Origin: JBLXBZ01 sp048265185
GTDB taxonomy: Bacteria > Pseudomonadota > Alphaproteobacteria > Rhizobiales > Stappiaceae
Reading direction: 5' to 3'
Assembly: GCA_048265185.1 (NCBI GenBank)
Contig: JBLXBZ010000002.1
Coordinates: 310,001 to 374,000, forward strand
DNA length: 64,000 nt
Position numbers and translations under genes: made by a program. A model generated the notes under the pieces. It did no database searches, was not told the origin of the DNA, and was given only the letters and a program-made list of their open reading frames with translations. Positions 8,368 through 17,191 of this stretch are shown piece after piece. Position 1 is the stretch's first letter; every line of letters begins with the position of its first letter.

Positions 8368-8733
8368 CGTCTACTCCATACAAGTCAACTTTATAACGAT
8401 GCGGCTGCATCGCTTTTCAGCGACGTGATCTTGAAACCAGGAAAGCGTCACGGATTCGTGTTGCACCCCCACACAGTTTTTGCACTTTATGGGACGCCTC
8501 TGAAAACTCCGTTAATTTTGACGTGAAATTTTTCATGAACGTTCTGTTACATATTGAAAATGCTTCCGGTTAAGTGTCGCTGTCATGACAAAGGGGCGAA
8601 TATCAGCCGATGATATGAAAAAAGATGAATTCATTTTTTCTGGAAACGGTTGACAGACTGTTGTCGCTTGACCTTTGCGCTAGCAAGCGTCAGGGTCCAG
8701 CGCGTCACTCTATCGTCGTCGCGTTGGTTTTCT
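8368..8733. other. intergenic region between cheY and ribF
   Basis: Divergent promoters for cheY (left) and ribF (right) are expected here. A TTGACA at 8650-8655 is a possible -35 box for ribF, but the -10 region 17 bases later is poor. A GANTC site lies near 8453. I looked for an FMN riboswitch upstream of ribF and saw none of its conserved segments. Confidence 0.35.
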
Positions 8734-9738
8734 ATGTCGAAGCTCTCCATGTCTAAAGCCGCTCCATTTTCAGAAATTGCGGAAATTTCTTCTTTTCCCA
8801 AGGCGTTGTCGGGCGGGGTTGTGGCCATCGGAAATTTTGACGGCGTTCACCGTGGACATCAGGCGGTGTTGGAAACCGCGCGCGAGGAAGCTCTGCGCCG
8901 CGGCGTTCCGGCTTTCGCTCTGACGTTTGAGCCGCATCCGCGCAGCGTTTTCAATCCGGACAAACCTGTTTTCCGTTTAAGTCCGCAACCCGTCAAAACG
9001 CGTCTGCTAAAAGCTTGCGGTCTGGACGGGGTTGTCGTCATGCCCTTCACGCGCGAATTCGCCGGCATGGCCGCGCAAAATTTTGTCGACCATATATTGA
9101 AAGACACATTCTCCATCGTTCACGCGGTGACAGGATATGACTTTCATTTCGGCAAGGGCCGGGAGGGCACGCCTGACTTTCTGCGCGCGGCTGGCGTCGC
9201 CGATAATTTTGGCGTGACGATTGTCGAACCGGAAACTGATGAGGGACGGCAAGCGGTGTCGTCGAGTCGAATTCGCGCGGCGCTTGCTCTGGGCGACGTT
9301 GCGTTGGCGCGCGGTCTTCTGGGATATTGCTGGTTTGTGGAGAGCGAAGTTCAGCACGGCGAGAAACGTGGTCGTGAATTGGGCTACCCAACAGCGAATC
9401 TCGCGCTGCCGGATGAAACCGACCTAGCGCACGGGATTTACGCCGTTAAAGTCAAGGTTGACAATGAAGCGTTTAACGGCGTCGCCAGCTTTGGCCGTCG
9501 TCCGACTTTTGACAATGGCGCGCCATTGCTGGAGGTGCATTTGTTTGACGCTTCGCCAGATTTATATGGCAAGACCATCGCAGTTGGGTTGGTGTCTTAT
9601 CTGCGTCGGGAAGAACGTTTTGAGGGGGTGGAGGAGTTGATCTCTCAGATGGATATTGATTCGGCGCAAGCGCGCGCCGCTTTGGCGGGGTTTGAGTCCA
9701 ATACGCCTCTCGATCAGGCATTGGCGTTATGGACATGA
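8734..9738 (+). CDS. ribF: bifunctional riboflavin kinase / FAD synthetase
   Basis: RibF converts riboflavin to FMN and then FAD in the cytoplasm. The N-terminal nucleotidyltransferase domain shows GNFDGVHRGH (residues 33-42), FEPHPRSVF and SSSRIRAAL; the C-terminal kinase domain shows GRELGYPTANL, IYAVKV, VASFGRRPTF and LEVHLFD. At 334 residues it has the normal length. I use the ATG at 8734 because a longer form from TTG 8650 would place a -35-like TTGACA inside the gene and add an untypical leader. The next gene overlaps its end by 10 bases. Confidence 0.93.
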   Translation: MSKLSMSKAAPFSEIAEISSFPKALSGGVVAIGNFDGVHRGHQAVLETAREEALRRGVPAFALTFEPHPRSVFNPDKPVFRLSPQPVKTRLLKACGLDGVVVMPFTREFAGMAAQNFVDHILKDTFSIVHAVTGYDFHFGKGREGTPDFLRAAGVADNFGVTIVEPETDEGRQAVSSSRIRAALALGDVALARGLLGYCWFVESEVQHGEKRGRELGYPTANLALPDETDLAHGIYAVKVKVDNEAFNGVASFGRRPTFDNGAPLLEVHLFDASPDLYGKTIAVGLVSYLRREERFEGVEELISQMDIDSAQARAALAGFESNTPLDQALALWT

Positions 9739-10700
9739 GCGCCGCAGGGGGAGAAGGCGGTGGCGTCGATGATGGCAAACAGCTTTTAACCGGCATGATT
9801 TTGATGGCCAGCGCCATGTTCATCATTCCGATGATGGATGTGACGGCTAAATATCTTACGGGCTGGATTCCTCCGCTTGAAGTTGCGTTCGGCCGGTTCT
9901 TCTTTCAGATGGTGGTGGCGATCGTCATTGCGTTGGTCGGCCCTGGGCTTGTCGCGCTTAAACCGCAAAAAATGGTGGCGAACCTGCTGCGCGGCGTATG
10001 TCTGTCAATCGCCAGCGTGTTGTTTTTCACGGCGGTCAAATATATGCCGGTAGCCACCGCGACGGCGATTTTTTTCGTGGAGCCGATGATTTTGACGGCG
10101 TTATCCGCGCTGATCTTGAAAGAAAAAGTGGGGCCGCGGCGCTGGGCGGCGGTGATCGTCGGTTTTTTGGGCGTGGTGATTATTTTGCAGCCCGGTCTGG
10201 AAAGCGTTGGCTATATCGCGGCGTTGCCGCTCGGCGCCGCCTGCTTTTTCGCGCTTTATCTTCTGACGACGAAACATTTGTCGCAAACGGATACGATGCT
10301 GTCGGTTCAATTCACCACGGGCGTCGCCGGGTCGGTCCTATTGGGAAGCGCGCTGATCGTCACCACGTATTTCGAGGTCGATGGCGCGACATTCATCGAA
10401 CCATTGCCTTGGGTGTTGCTGGGTCTGTTCTTGATGGGCTGTCTTGCTTATCTGGGACATGGACTGGTGGTGCTGGCGTTTGGTCGCGCGCCGGCTTCTG
10501 TGTTGGCTCCGTTCAATTATCTGGAAATCGTCAGCGCAACGGCGCTTGGATATGTGATTTTCAACGAGTTTCCCAATACGCAGACCTGGGTCGGTCTATG
10601 CGTCATTGTCGCTTGCGGTCTTTATATCGCAAATCGGGAGCATCGCTTGAAGCGCGCGGAGTTGGCGGCTCAGGCCAATCACTTGGGAGCGGCGCAGTAA
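9729..10700 (+). CDS. DMT superfamily transporter, EamA family
   Basis: The protein has 323 residues with about ten hydrophobic membrane segments in two homologous halves, as in EamA/RhaT-type drug/metabolite transporters. The first half contains FGRFFFQMVVAIVIA and the characteristic MPVATATAIFFVEPMILTA; the second contains GRAPASVLAPFNYLEIVSAT. The substrate cannot be told from sequence. The start codon lies inside the end of ribF, suggesting co-translation, but flavin transport is not implied by this alone. A TTG-rich alternative is not needed: ATG codons at 9729 and 9735 are both usable. Confidence 0.85.
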   Translation: MDMSAAGGEGGGVDDGKQLLTGMILMASAMFIIPMMDVTAKYLTGWIPPLEVAFGRFFFQMVVAIVIALVGPGLVALKPQKMVANLLRGVCLSIASVLFFTAVKYMPVATATAIFFVEPMILTALSALILKEKVGPRRWAAVIVGFLGVVIILQPGLESVGYIAALPLGAACFFALYLLTTKHLSQTDTMLSVQFTTGVAGSVLLGSALIVTTYFEVDGATFIEPLPWVLLGLFLMGCLAYLGHGLVVLAFGRAPASVLAPFNYLEIVSATALGYVIFNEFPNTQTWVGLCVIVACGLYIANREHRLKRAELAAQANHLGAAQ

Positions 10701-11075
10701 AAGCGTTGATTGGCATTGAGACGCCGTCAATCTGCGTCTGCGCAAAGAAGCGCAAGACGAAATATGGACGAGAAAACAGTCCTAGATCGCAAGGAAGTCT
10801 TTATTCCCTCTTTCGGTGCTGCTAAAACCCGCGCGATGATCGAATTTCTCTCGCCGACCGGATGCGATATTTTGCGTGATAGAAAACGAATTACCGGCCC
10901 GGCTCTCAGGTGACCTGCGCAAGTGTTGCGTTCACTGAGGGACCGGGAGCAACGCTCGTAATGACCGAATTCATACAGTTTTCGGCTCAGGATGCGGTAT
11001 GTTCGCATTCAACACCTAACTTGGCGCCAGACCACGTTTAACCCGGCGGCGCAATGACTAGCGGATCTTAAATTG
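10701..11075. other. intergenic leader region of ileS
   Basis: No gene is supported. A 49-codon frame from ATG 10764 lacks a clear ribosome binding site and I do not accept it. A weak stem (AGTGTTGC 10922-10929 with GCAACGCT 10949-10956, one G-T pair, 19-base loop) could be part of an mRNA leader, but no known leader class was recognised. Confidence 0.3.
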
Positions 11076-14042
11076 ATGAGTGACACACCGGCCCGCGATT
11101 ATTCCGAAACCCTCAATCTGCCGCAAACGGATTTTCCGATGCGCGCGGGGTTGCCGAAAAAAGAACCTGAAATCATTGCGCGGTGGCGGCGCATGGATAT
11201 GTATGGTCGCTTGCGCAACGCCGCGGCGGGACGCGATAAATTCATCCTTCACGATGGCCCTCCTTACGCCAACGGCAACATTCATATTGGCCACGCCCTC
11301 AACAAAACCTTGAAGGACATCATAACCCGCTCCATGCAGATGGTTGGTTATGACGCCAACTATGTGCCTGGTTGGGACTGCCACGGGTTGCCGATCGAGT
11401 GGAAGATCGAGGAGCAGTATCGCGCGAAGGGCAAGAACAAGGACGAAGTTCCAATTAACGAGTTCCGACAGGAATGCCGGGAATTCGCCGAACATTGGAT
11501 CGGCGTGCAGCGCGGCGAATTCCAGCGCCTTGGCATTGAGGGGGATTGGAGCAACCCTTATTTGACCATGAATTTCGACAGCGAAGCGGTGATCGCTAAT
11601 GAGCTGATGAAATTCGCTATGTCCGGTCAGCTCTATCGCGGCTCCAAGCCGGTGATGTGGTCGGTAGTTGAAAAAACCGCCTTGGCGGAAGCGGAAATCG
11701 AATATCAGGACCACACGTCTGATACGATCTGGGTGAAATTTCCCATTGTCGAGGCTGGCGGCGTTGATGATGTGAAAGCGGAACAGCTGCTCGACGCTAG
11801 CGTGGTTATCTGGACGACCACGCCTTGGACCATTCCGGGAAACCGCGCCGTGTGTTTCTCCTCCCGCATCGCTTATGGCCTTTATGAAGTCACTCAAGAA
11901 GGTCTTCCTGAGGAAAACTGGGTGCAAAAAGGCGATAAGTTGATCCTCGCCGACGCACTGGCGGGCGATGTGTTCAAACAGTCGCGCGTTGAAGGTTTTG
12001 CGCGGGTTCGCTCGGTGGATTCGGGGGAATTGGCCGCGTTGACTTGCGCGCATCCTTTGCGCGAGATGGAGCTGGGCGGTTATCAGTTTGATGTGCCTTT
12101 GCTCGACGGCGATCATGTGACGGATGATGCGGGAACCGGTTTTGTGCATACCGCGCCAAGCCATGGCGCGGACGATTTTGAAATCTGGATGTCTTCAAGG
12201 GCTGATCTTGAGGCGCGCGGCATTGACGTGGCCATTCCCTTCACGGTGGCGGACGATGGGTTCTACACCAAGGACGCGCCCGGCTTTGAAGGCAATCAGG
12301 TAATCACCCATAAAGGGGAAAAAGGCAAAGCCAACAAGGCCGTCATCGAGGCGTTGAAGCAGTCTGGAAACTTGATCGGACTTGGGCGGGTGAAACATTC
12401 CTACCCGCACTCCTGGCGATCAAAGAAGCCGATTATTTTCCGCAATACGCCGCAATGGTTCGTTTATATGGACCGCGACATAGCAGGAGAGGGCGACACG
12501 TTGCGCGCGCGCGCCTTGAAGGCGATTGACGCGACCCGTTTCGCACCAGCTTCTGGGCAGAGGCGCTTGCGCGCCATGATTGAAAATCGCCCGGACTGGG
12601 TGCTCTCGCGTCAACGGGCGTGGGGCGTTCCGATTTCTGTATTCGTCAATGACGACACCGGCGAAATATTGAAAGACGAGGCTGTCAACGAGCGTATTTT
12701 CCAAGCCTTCCAGAAAGAAGGCGCGGACGCGTGGTTTGCGGAAGGCGCGCGCGAGCGCTTTCTGGGAAGCGAATACGCAGGTGGCCCATGGCGGCAAGTG
12801 CGCGACATTCTCGACGTCTGGTTCGATTCCGGCTCCACTCATGCGTTTTGCATGGAGCGCAGAGAGGATCTCAACCCGAAACGCGTTGGCGTTGGCGGTA
12901 AGGATTACGTCCTTTATCTGGAAGGATCGGACCAGCATCGCGGTTGGTTCCACTCCTCGTTGCTGGAAAGCTGCGGCACGCGGGGACATGCTCCCTATGA
13001 CGCTGTTCTGACCCATGGGTTCACCATGGCGGAAGACGGGCGGAAAATGTCTAAGTCACTTGGAAATCAAGTGTTTCCGCAAGACATCATCAAGCAGTAT
13101 GGCGCAGATATCCTTCGGCTCTGGTCGGCTTCAGTCGACTATACCGAAGATCAGCGTATCGGACAGGAAATCCTGAAAACCAATATCGACAGCTATCGCA
13201 AGCTGCGCAATACATTGCGTTGGATGTTGGGCACTCTGGCGCATTACGAGGGCGAAGAGCCGCCGGTGGCTGAGATGCCCGAGCTGGAGCGCTTGATGTT
13301 GCACCGCTTGGTGGAGCTGGACGAATTGGTGCGTCAGGCCTATTGGGAATTTGATTTCAAGAAGGTGGTCCATCACCTGTTCAGCTTCATGACCATTGAG
13401 TTGTCGGCGTTTTATTTCGACGTGCGCAAGGATTCGCTCTATTGTGATCCCGCCTCGTCGATGAAACGGAAATCCGCCCTTTATGTCATTGATAAGCTCT
13501 TCAATTGTTTGGTGACTTGGCTTGCGCCAATTTTGCCGTTCACTATGGAGGAGACATGGCTGAACCGCTATCCATCGGAAGATGGTTCGGTGCATTTGCA
13601 AAGCTTCCCGGAGGTTCCGGCGGAGTGGCGCGCCGACGCGTTGGCGCAGAAATGGGCGAAGGTGAAGACCGTGCGCCGGGTTGTCACCGGGGCTCTGGAA
13701 ATCGAGCGACGCGAAAAGCGCATTGGCTCATCGCTTGAAGCCCATCCTATCGTGCATGTGACGGATCCGGTTTTGATGGCTTCGTTGGAGGGGCTGGATA
13801 TGGCCGAAATAGGCATCACCAGCCAAGTGACGTTGAGCGCTGATCCAGCGCCGGAAGACGCTTTCGCGCTTGAAGACGTTAAAGGCGTGGCGGTCGTTCC
13901 CGGACTGGCCGAGGGGCGTAAATGCGCCAGATGCTGGAAGGTCTTGCCAGAGGTTGGTTCTGATCCGGAATATCCGGACGTCACGCCGCGCGACGCGCAG
14001 GCGCTGCGCGAATGGGATGCGGCGCACGCCGTCTCCGGTTAA
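11076..14042 (+). CDS. ileS: isoleucyl-tRNA synthetase
   Basis: This class I synthetase charges tRNA-Ile and edits valine. Its sequence shows PPYANGNIHIGHALNK (HIGH near residue 70), WDCHGLPIEWKIEE, the editing domain around VIWTTTPWTIPGN and HTAPSHGADDF, and KMSKS near residue 657 in GRKMSKSLGN. At 988 residues it is slightly longer than E. coli IleS. The C-terminal zinc knuckle is incomplete: KCARCW supplies the first cysteine pair, but the segment where a second pair is usual (DPEYPDVTPRDAQAL) has none. I start at ATG 11076, directly after a TTG. lspA follows after a 92-base gap with a strong stem. Confidence 0.97.
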   Translation: MSDTPARDYSETLNLPQTDFPMRAGLPKKEPEIIARWRRMDMYGRLRNAAAGRDKFILHDGPPYANGNIHIGHALNKTLKDIITRSMQMVGYDANYVPGWDCHGLPIEWKIEEQYRAKGKNKDEVPINEFRQECREFAEHWIGVQRGEFQRLGIEGDWSNPYLTMNFDSEAVIANELMKFAMSGQLYRGSKPVMWSVVEKTALAEAEIEYQDHTSDTIWVKFPIVEAGGVDDVKAEQLLDASVVIWTTTPWTIPGNRAVCFSSRIAYGLYEVTQEGLPEENWVQKGDKLILADALAGDVFKQSRVEGFARVRSVDSGELAALTCAHPLREMELGGYQFDVPLLDGDHVTDDAGTGFVHTAPSHGADDFEIWMSSRADLEARGIDVAIPFTVADDGFYTKDAPGFEGNQVITHKGEKGKANKAVIEALKQSGNLIGLGRVKHSYPHSWRSKKPIIFRNTPQWFVYMDRDIAGEGDTLRARALKAIDATRFAPASGQRRLRAMIENRPDWVLSRQRAWGVPISVFVNDDTGEILKDEAVNERIFQAFQKEGADAWFAEGARERFLGSEYAGGPWRQVRDILDVWFDSGSTHAFCMERREDLNPKRVGVGGKDYVLYLEGSDQHRGWFHSSLLESCGTRGHAPYDAVLTHGFTMAEDGRKMSKSLGNQVFPQDIIKQYGADILRLWSASVDYTEDQRIGQEILKTNIDSYRKLRNTLRWMLGTLAHYEGEEPPVAEMPELERLMLHRLVELDELVRQAYWEFDFKKVVHHLFSFMTIELSAFYFDVRKDSLYCDPASSMKRKSALYVIDKLFNCLVTWLAPILPFTMEETWLNRYPSEDGSVHLQSFPEVPAEWRADALAQKWAKVKTVRRVVTGALEIERREKRIGSSLEAHPIVHVTDPVLMASLEGLDMAEIGITSQVTLSADPAPEDAFALEDVKGVAVVPGLAEGRKCARCWKVLPEVGSDPEYPDVTPRDAQALREWDAAHAVSG

Positions 14043-14065
14043 AATGCGGCGCCAAACGCGCATTC

Positions 14066-14109
14066 ATGAAACTTCCTGGTTATGCTAGTTTGTCGCCGGG
14101 AAGTTTCAT
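14066..14109. repeat. long imperfect inverted repeat between ileS and lspA
   Basis: ATGAAACTTCC (14066-14076) pairs perfectly with GGAAGTTTCAT (14099-14109). Pairing continues inward through TGGT/GCCG with two G-T pairs, giving about 15-16 pairs and a loop of about 14 bases. There is no T-run after it, so it is not a standard terminator. It could be an RNA processing or stability element in an ileS-lspA transcript, or a dispersed palindromic repeat. Confidence 0.55.
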
Positions 14110-14134
14110 TCAAGAAAAATGAAGGCCGGAATTA

Positions 14135-14752
14135 ATGGCGATAGAACCGATGCGCGCTTCGTGGCGTTCACGATATTTATGGGGGCCGCGCAGTGCGCTC
14201 ATAGCTTTTATCGCTATTTTTTCGTTGGCTCTGGACCAGAGCTTCAAGTTCTGGATGCTGCATGACTTTAATATCGCCGTTAAGCAACCGATCGAGCTGG
14301 CGCCGTTTTTCGATCTGGTGATGGTGTGGAATTATGGAATTTCCTATGGGCTGTTTCAGCAAGGCTCGGGGGGCGGCCGTTTGCTGCTCGCCCTGTTCGC
14401 CTTCGCCGTTAGCCTTGGATTATGGGTTTGGGGCGTGCGCTCGAAGGGGCGTGTGGCGTCAATCGCGATCGCATTTATCATTGGCGGGGCAATCGGAAAT
14501 GGCCTTGATCGTCTCCTTTATGGGGCTGTGGCGGATTTCTTCCATTTTCATATTGGCGACTTTTCGTGGTATGTGTTCAATATCGCCGATGTATGGATTG
14601 TTATTGGCGTGGCTTTGCTTGTGGCTGACGGTTTCATTCCGGAAAAGGTCGTAAATCACGCTAAAGACGATTTTGGGAAGAATGGCCCTAATGACGCCGC
14701 ATTAATTGACCAACAAAAACAGAACGCGCATGCGGATCTGGATAAGAGTTAG
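14135..14752 (+). CDS. lspA: lipoprotein signal peptidase (signal peptidase II)
   Basis: LspA cleaves the signal peptide of diacylglyceryl-modified prolipoproteins in the inner membrane. Four membrane segments are visible. The family motifs are present: DQSFKFW near the first helix, NYGISYGLF, GGAIGNGLDRLLYGAVADFF with catalytic D125, and FNIADVWIVIG with catalytic D152. The 205-residue length includes a hydrophilic tail of about 35 residues (from FIPEKVV) that is longer than usual. GAAGG lies before the ATG. The next gene encodes a predicted lipoprotein, a likely substrate. Confidence 0.95.
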   Translation: MAIEPMRASWRSRYLWGPRSALIAFIAIFSLALDQSFKFWMLHDFNIAVKQPIELAPFFDLVMVWNYGISYGLFQQGSGGGRLLLALFAFAVSLGLWVWGVRSKGRVASIAIAFIIGGAIGNGLDRLLYGAVADFFHFHIGDFSWYVFNIADVWIVIGVALLVADGFIPEKVVNHAKDDFGKNGPNDAALIDQQKQNAHADLDKS

Positions 14753-14884
14753 TCATGAGCGGATAATCCTCCTTGATTATTTGCGTCGGAAAATTAGAAC
14801 GAAAGCGTGAAACGTCGTTGAAAATGAGCTTGGCGTCTCTGAGGAAATTGAATGACACGGAATTGTGAGTATCGGAGCTGGAAA

Positions 14885-15592
14885 ATGACATATGACGCCG
14901 CCTCTGCTCTTTTCGCCGGGAGAAGAATTCAGCTTCCTGTTTTTGTTGTTTTAGCCGGCGTCTTGGGTGCTTGCGCTGGTGGCGGGGCCGATGGTTTTGA
15001 CGATGGAACAACCTCAGAGGCTCCGGATACGGCGTTGATACGCGGTTTGATGGAAGGAATGGGGGCTGTGGACCCTAAATCCGATCCCATCGATTATAAA
15101 CCGCGCGCGCCATTGGCCATGCCCACAAAGATGACTGACTTACCGCCGCCGGAAGAAAAGCACGTGGCTAAAAACTGGCCCAAAACGGATAATTCCGAGC
15201 TGGATGAACTTCGGGCTATTTATGCGGAAACGCCCCTGAACGGTAAGCGGTTGACGCCGGAGCAAATGGCTGGCGTTCCGGCTTTGGCGGCGGCTACGCG
15301 CCCGCGCGATGTCGAGGCTGAGCGTCAGGAAAATTACGAAGTCGAAGGCGGGCGTTTGACGCTTGACCAGATGAAAAACTCTAAAGCTAAAATTGGCAAA
15401 GTCGACACCTCTGAGCTTTATACGCCTGATGGTCAGGTTAAGCGCCGCTATCTGGTGGAGCCGCCCGTTGAATATTCCACGCCGGCTCCCAATGCCCCGC
15501 TCGTCGCCTCCACCCGTGACGAGAGCGAAGAGAGAGAGCGGCAAAGGCAAATTCAAAAAGAGATTGAAGGTGGCCGTATAAAAATGGATTAG
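14885..15592 (+). CDS. predicted lipoprotein, DUF3035 / BamF-like
   Basis: After an N-terminal hydrophobic stretch (LPVFVVLAGVLGAC) the lipobox LGAC predicts lipid attachment. The mature part is hydrophilic. The segment PIDYKPRAPLAMPTKMTDLP resembles the conserved core of DUF3035 proteins, which in Caulobacter include BamF, a subunit of the outer-membrane beta-barrel assembly machine. Two related stretches, GKRLTPEQMAG and GGRLTLDQMKN, look like a short internal repeat, with GGRIKMD at the very end. GGAG lies 7 bases before the ATG at 14885, which I prefer over a start at 14852. The family call is moderate; the lipoprotein call is firm. Confidence 0.65.
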   Translation: MTYDAASALFAGRRIQLPVFVVLAGVLGACAGGGADGFDDGTTSEAPDTALIRGLMEGMGAVDPKSDPIDYKPRAPLAMPTKMTDLPPPEEKHVAKNWPKTDNSELDELRAIYAETPLNGKRLTPEQMAGVPALAAATRPRDVEAERQENYEVEGGRLTLDQMKNSKAKIGKVDTSELYTPDGQVKRRYLVEPPVEYSTPAPNAPLVASTRDESEERERQRQIQKEIEGGRIKMD

Positions 15593-15754
15593 CGGTGGTT
15601 GTGAACCGTGAATATTCGTTTTGAGGAAATTTTATAGAATTTCTGAATTGTGGGAGGCTGGGGCGGGCCGGCCTTTGAGGCTTTTCTATTTTCTGGTTCT
15701 GGCGGCGGCGTTTGACTGAGAGCTGATCCAACGTCATGCAGAACGGTAAAGCAT

Positions 15755-15785
15755 AAAAAAAACCGCCGAATGGCGGGTTTTTCTT
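15755..15785. terminator. bidirectional Rho-independent terminator
   Basis: A-run, then CCGCC (15763-15767), loop GAAT, GGCGG (15772-15776) and a T-run interrupted by G and C. The stem sits between the converging lipoprotein and porin genes and can serve both strands. Confidence 0.7.
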
Positions 15786-15868
15786 TATATTGCTGGACGG
15801 TTTGACAGTGGAGATCCTCGTCGCGCCGTCCGAGCGTTTAAACAAGCGCGCTTGCGCCGCCGTTTACT

Positions 15869-17044
15869 TTAGAAGTCGCGCTGCACCCGGAAGATCGCAT
15901 AAATCTCATCGCCTTCTTCAAGGCCATTGGCTTTGGCGTGTTTGTAGTCCACATCGCGATATTCCATTTCAAACCCAAGGCTCAGGCCCGAAACCGGTTC
16001 CCAAACGATATTGCCGTTAAGGCCCCATTGATCGAAATCATAGGCTGTTCCGAGAGCGTCTACATTGTGGTAGCCGCCTTCAAAGTTGATTTGCCATTGA
16101 TCGTTGATGTTGTGCTGGAAGCCTGCGGCGATATTCCATGTCTTGGTTGTTTGGGTGCGTCCGCCGCTATAAATCGCGTCCGTGATGCGGCTATCCCAAT
16201 TGTCGAGAGGGAAGCGGCTGGCGCCATCGGTGTAGGCTGCCTGAACGACGACTTTATCACGGGCGCCGAAGACGGGAAGCTTATATTCAACGCCTGCGCC
16301 CAATGCCCAGCCGAGTTGGCCGTCAGGAATGGAGCTTGAGAAGCGCACCTGATGCAACGCGCCCATGAGCTGCGCCGAACCCCAAGACTGATCAATGCGA
16401 AGATTGGCGACCAAGTCTGGAAGGCGCTGACCAGCGTAGCCATTTGAAGCGCCGGAGACGATAAGGTTAGTCTGGCGGAACGTGTAATCCTCAACGGAGA
16501 GGGTGGCGGATAGACCATCTCCAAAGCCTGCGGTGTAGGCTGCGATCCAAGGCTTGGTGTCTGAATAATCGTCCAGAGCGGAGCCGAAGGCGTATCCTGT
16601 CCAGTAATCCCAGAAGGACTGAGTGCGGCCTACCGTGAAGCCGCCGAATTGAACATAGGCGTATTCAAGAGATATGCCGCCCGAAGAGTCGCCTGAGTCG
16701 GCGGTGACATACATGGAGGTGTAGGCGCGGATCAGCCCATATTCGCTTTGAGTGCGTGCGTCCAGTCGCGCATAACCGCGCGCGCGGGTGCGTGTGTCGT
16801 TTTTTGTGCGATCAGCCCAGGCGCTGTTCTTGTCGCCGAAATTCTGAAAACGGTATTCCGCTCTTACGCGGCCGCGAATTCTTAAACATGTCTCGGAACC
16901 GGGAATGTAAAAGAAGCCTGTTCCATAGGCGTCGCAAACGCGCACATAGTCTACGGGTTCGGGAGCGACAGGTAAGTCGGCCGCAAAAGCGTGTGAGCCA
17001 GCGATGGTGGCAAGGGCCGTAAGGCCCAGAAAAGTCGCTCGCAT
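15869..17044 (-). CDS. outer-membrane porin, rhizobial Omp2b type
   Basis: A signal peptide (residues 1-22, ending SHAFA before ADLPVAPEP) is followed by the conserved opening of this porin family: VRVCDAYGTGFFYIPG and ETCLRIRGRVRAEYRF, with two cysteines. Repeated amphipathic strands follow and the last residue is phenylalanine (FRVQRDF), the usual BAM recognition end of beta-barrels. The 391-residue length is normal. Such porins are trimeric 16-strand general diffusion channels. I start at ATG 17044, with GGAG 8 bases upstream, rather than the ATG four codons earlier. This family is a strong marker of Hyphomicrobiales. Confidence 0.93.
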   Translation of the reverse strand: MRATFLGLTALATIAGSHAFAADLPVAPEPVDYVRVCDAYGTGFFYIPGSETCLRIRGRVRAEYRFQNFGDKNSAWADRTKNDTRTRARGYARLDARTQSEYGLIRAYTSMYVTADSGDSSGGISLEYAYVQFGGFTVGRTQSFWDYWTGYAFGSALDDYSDTKPWIAAYTAGFGDGLSATLSVEDYTFRQTNLIVSGASNGYAGQRLPDLVANLRIDQSWGSAQLMGALHQVRFSSSIPDGQLGWALGAGVEYKLPVFGARDKVVVQAAYTDGASRFPLDNWDSRITDAIYSGGRTQTTKTWNIAAGFQHNINDQWQINFEGGYHNVDALGTAYDFDQWGLNGNIVWEPVSGLSLGFEMEYRDVDYKHAKANGLEEGDEIYAIFRVQRDF

Positions 17045-17191
17045 TGATGTCTCCATTCGTGCAAATCAGAGAGGTCTTATCTGAAGACAACATAGCGCGA
17101 ACTGGGCAACGATGTTTTACATCTATGTGAAATCAAACGGAAATAGGGCGACTGTGGTTCTTTTACTACAGATTTAATCCACAAGTGGGAG

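Noticed and set aside
8368..8733. FMN riboswitch upstream of ribF
   Set aside because: I looked for the conserved RFN element segments and did not find them; ribF itself is not usually under such control.
10764..10913. 49-codon frame upstream of ileS starting MDEKTVLDRKEVF
   Set aside because: No clear ribosome binding site and no conserved pattern; its codon choice does not stand out from non-coding sequence.
11058..12164. 368-codon open frame antisense to ileS
   Set aside because: It is a mirror of the strongly conserved ileS reading frame in high-GC-type codon usage, with no recognisable domain.
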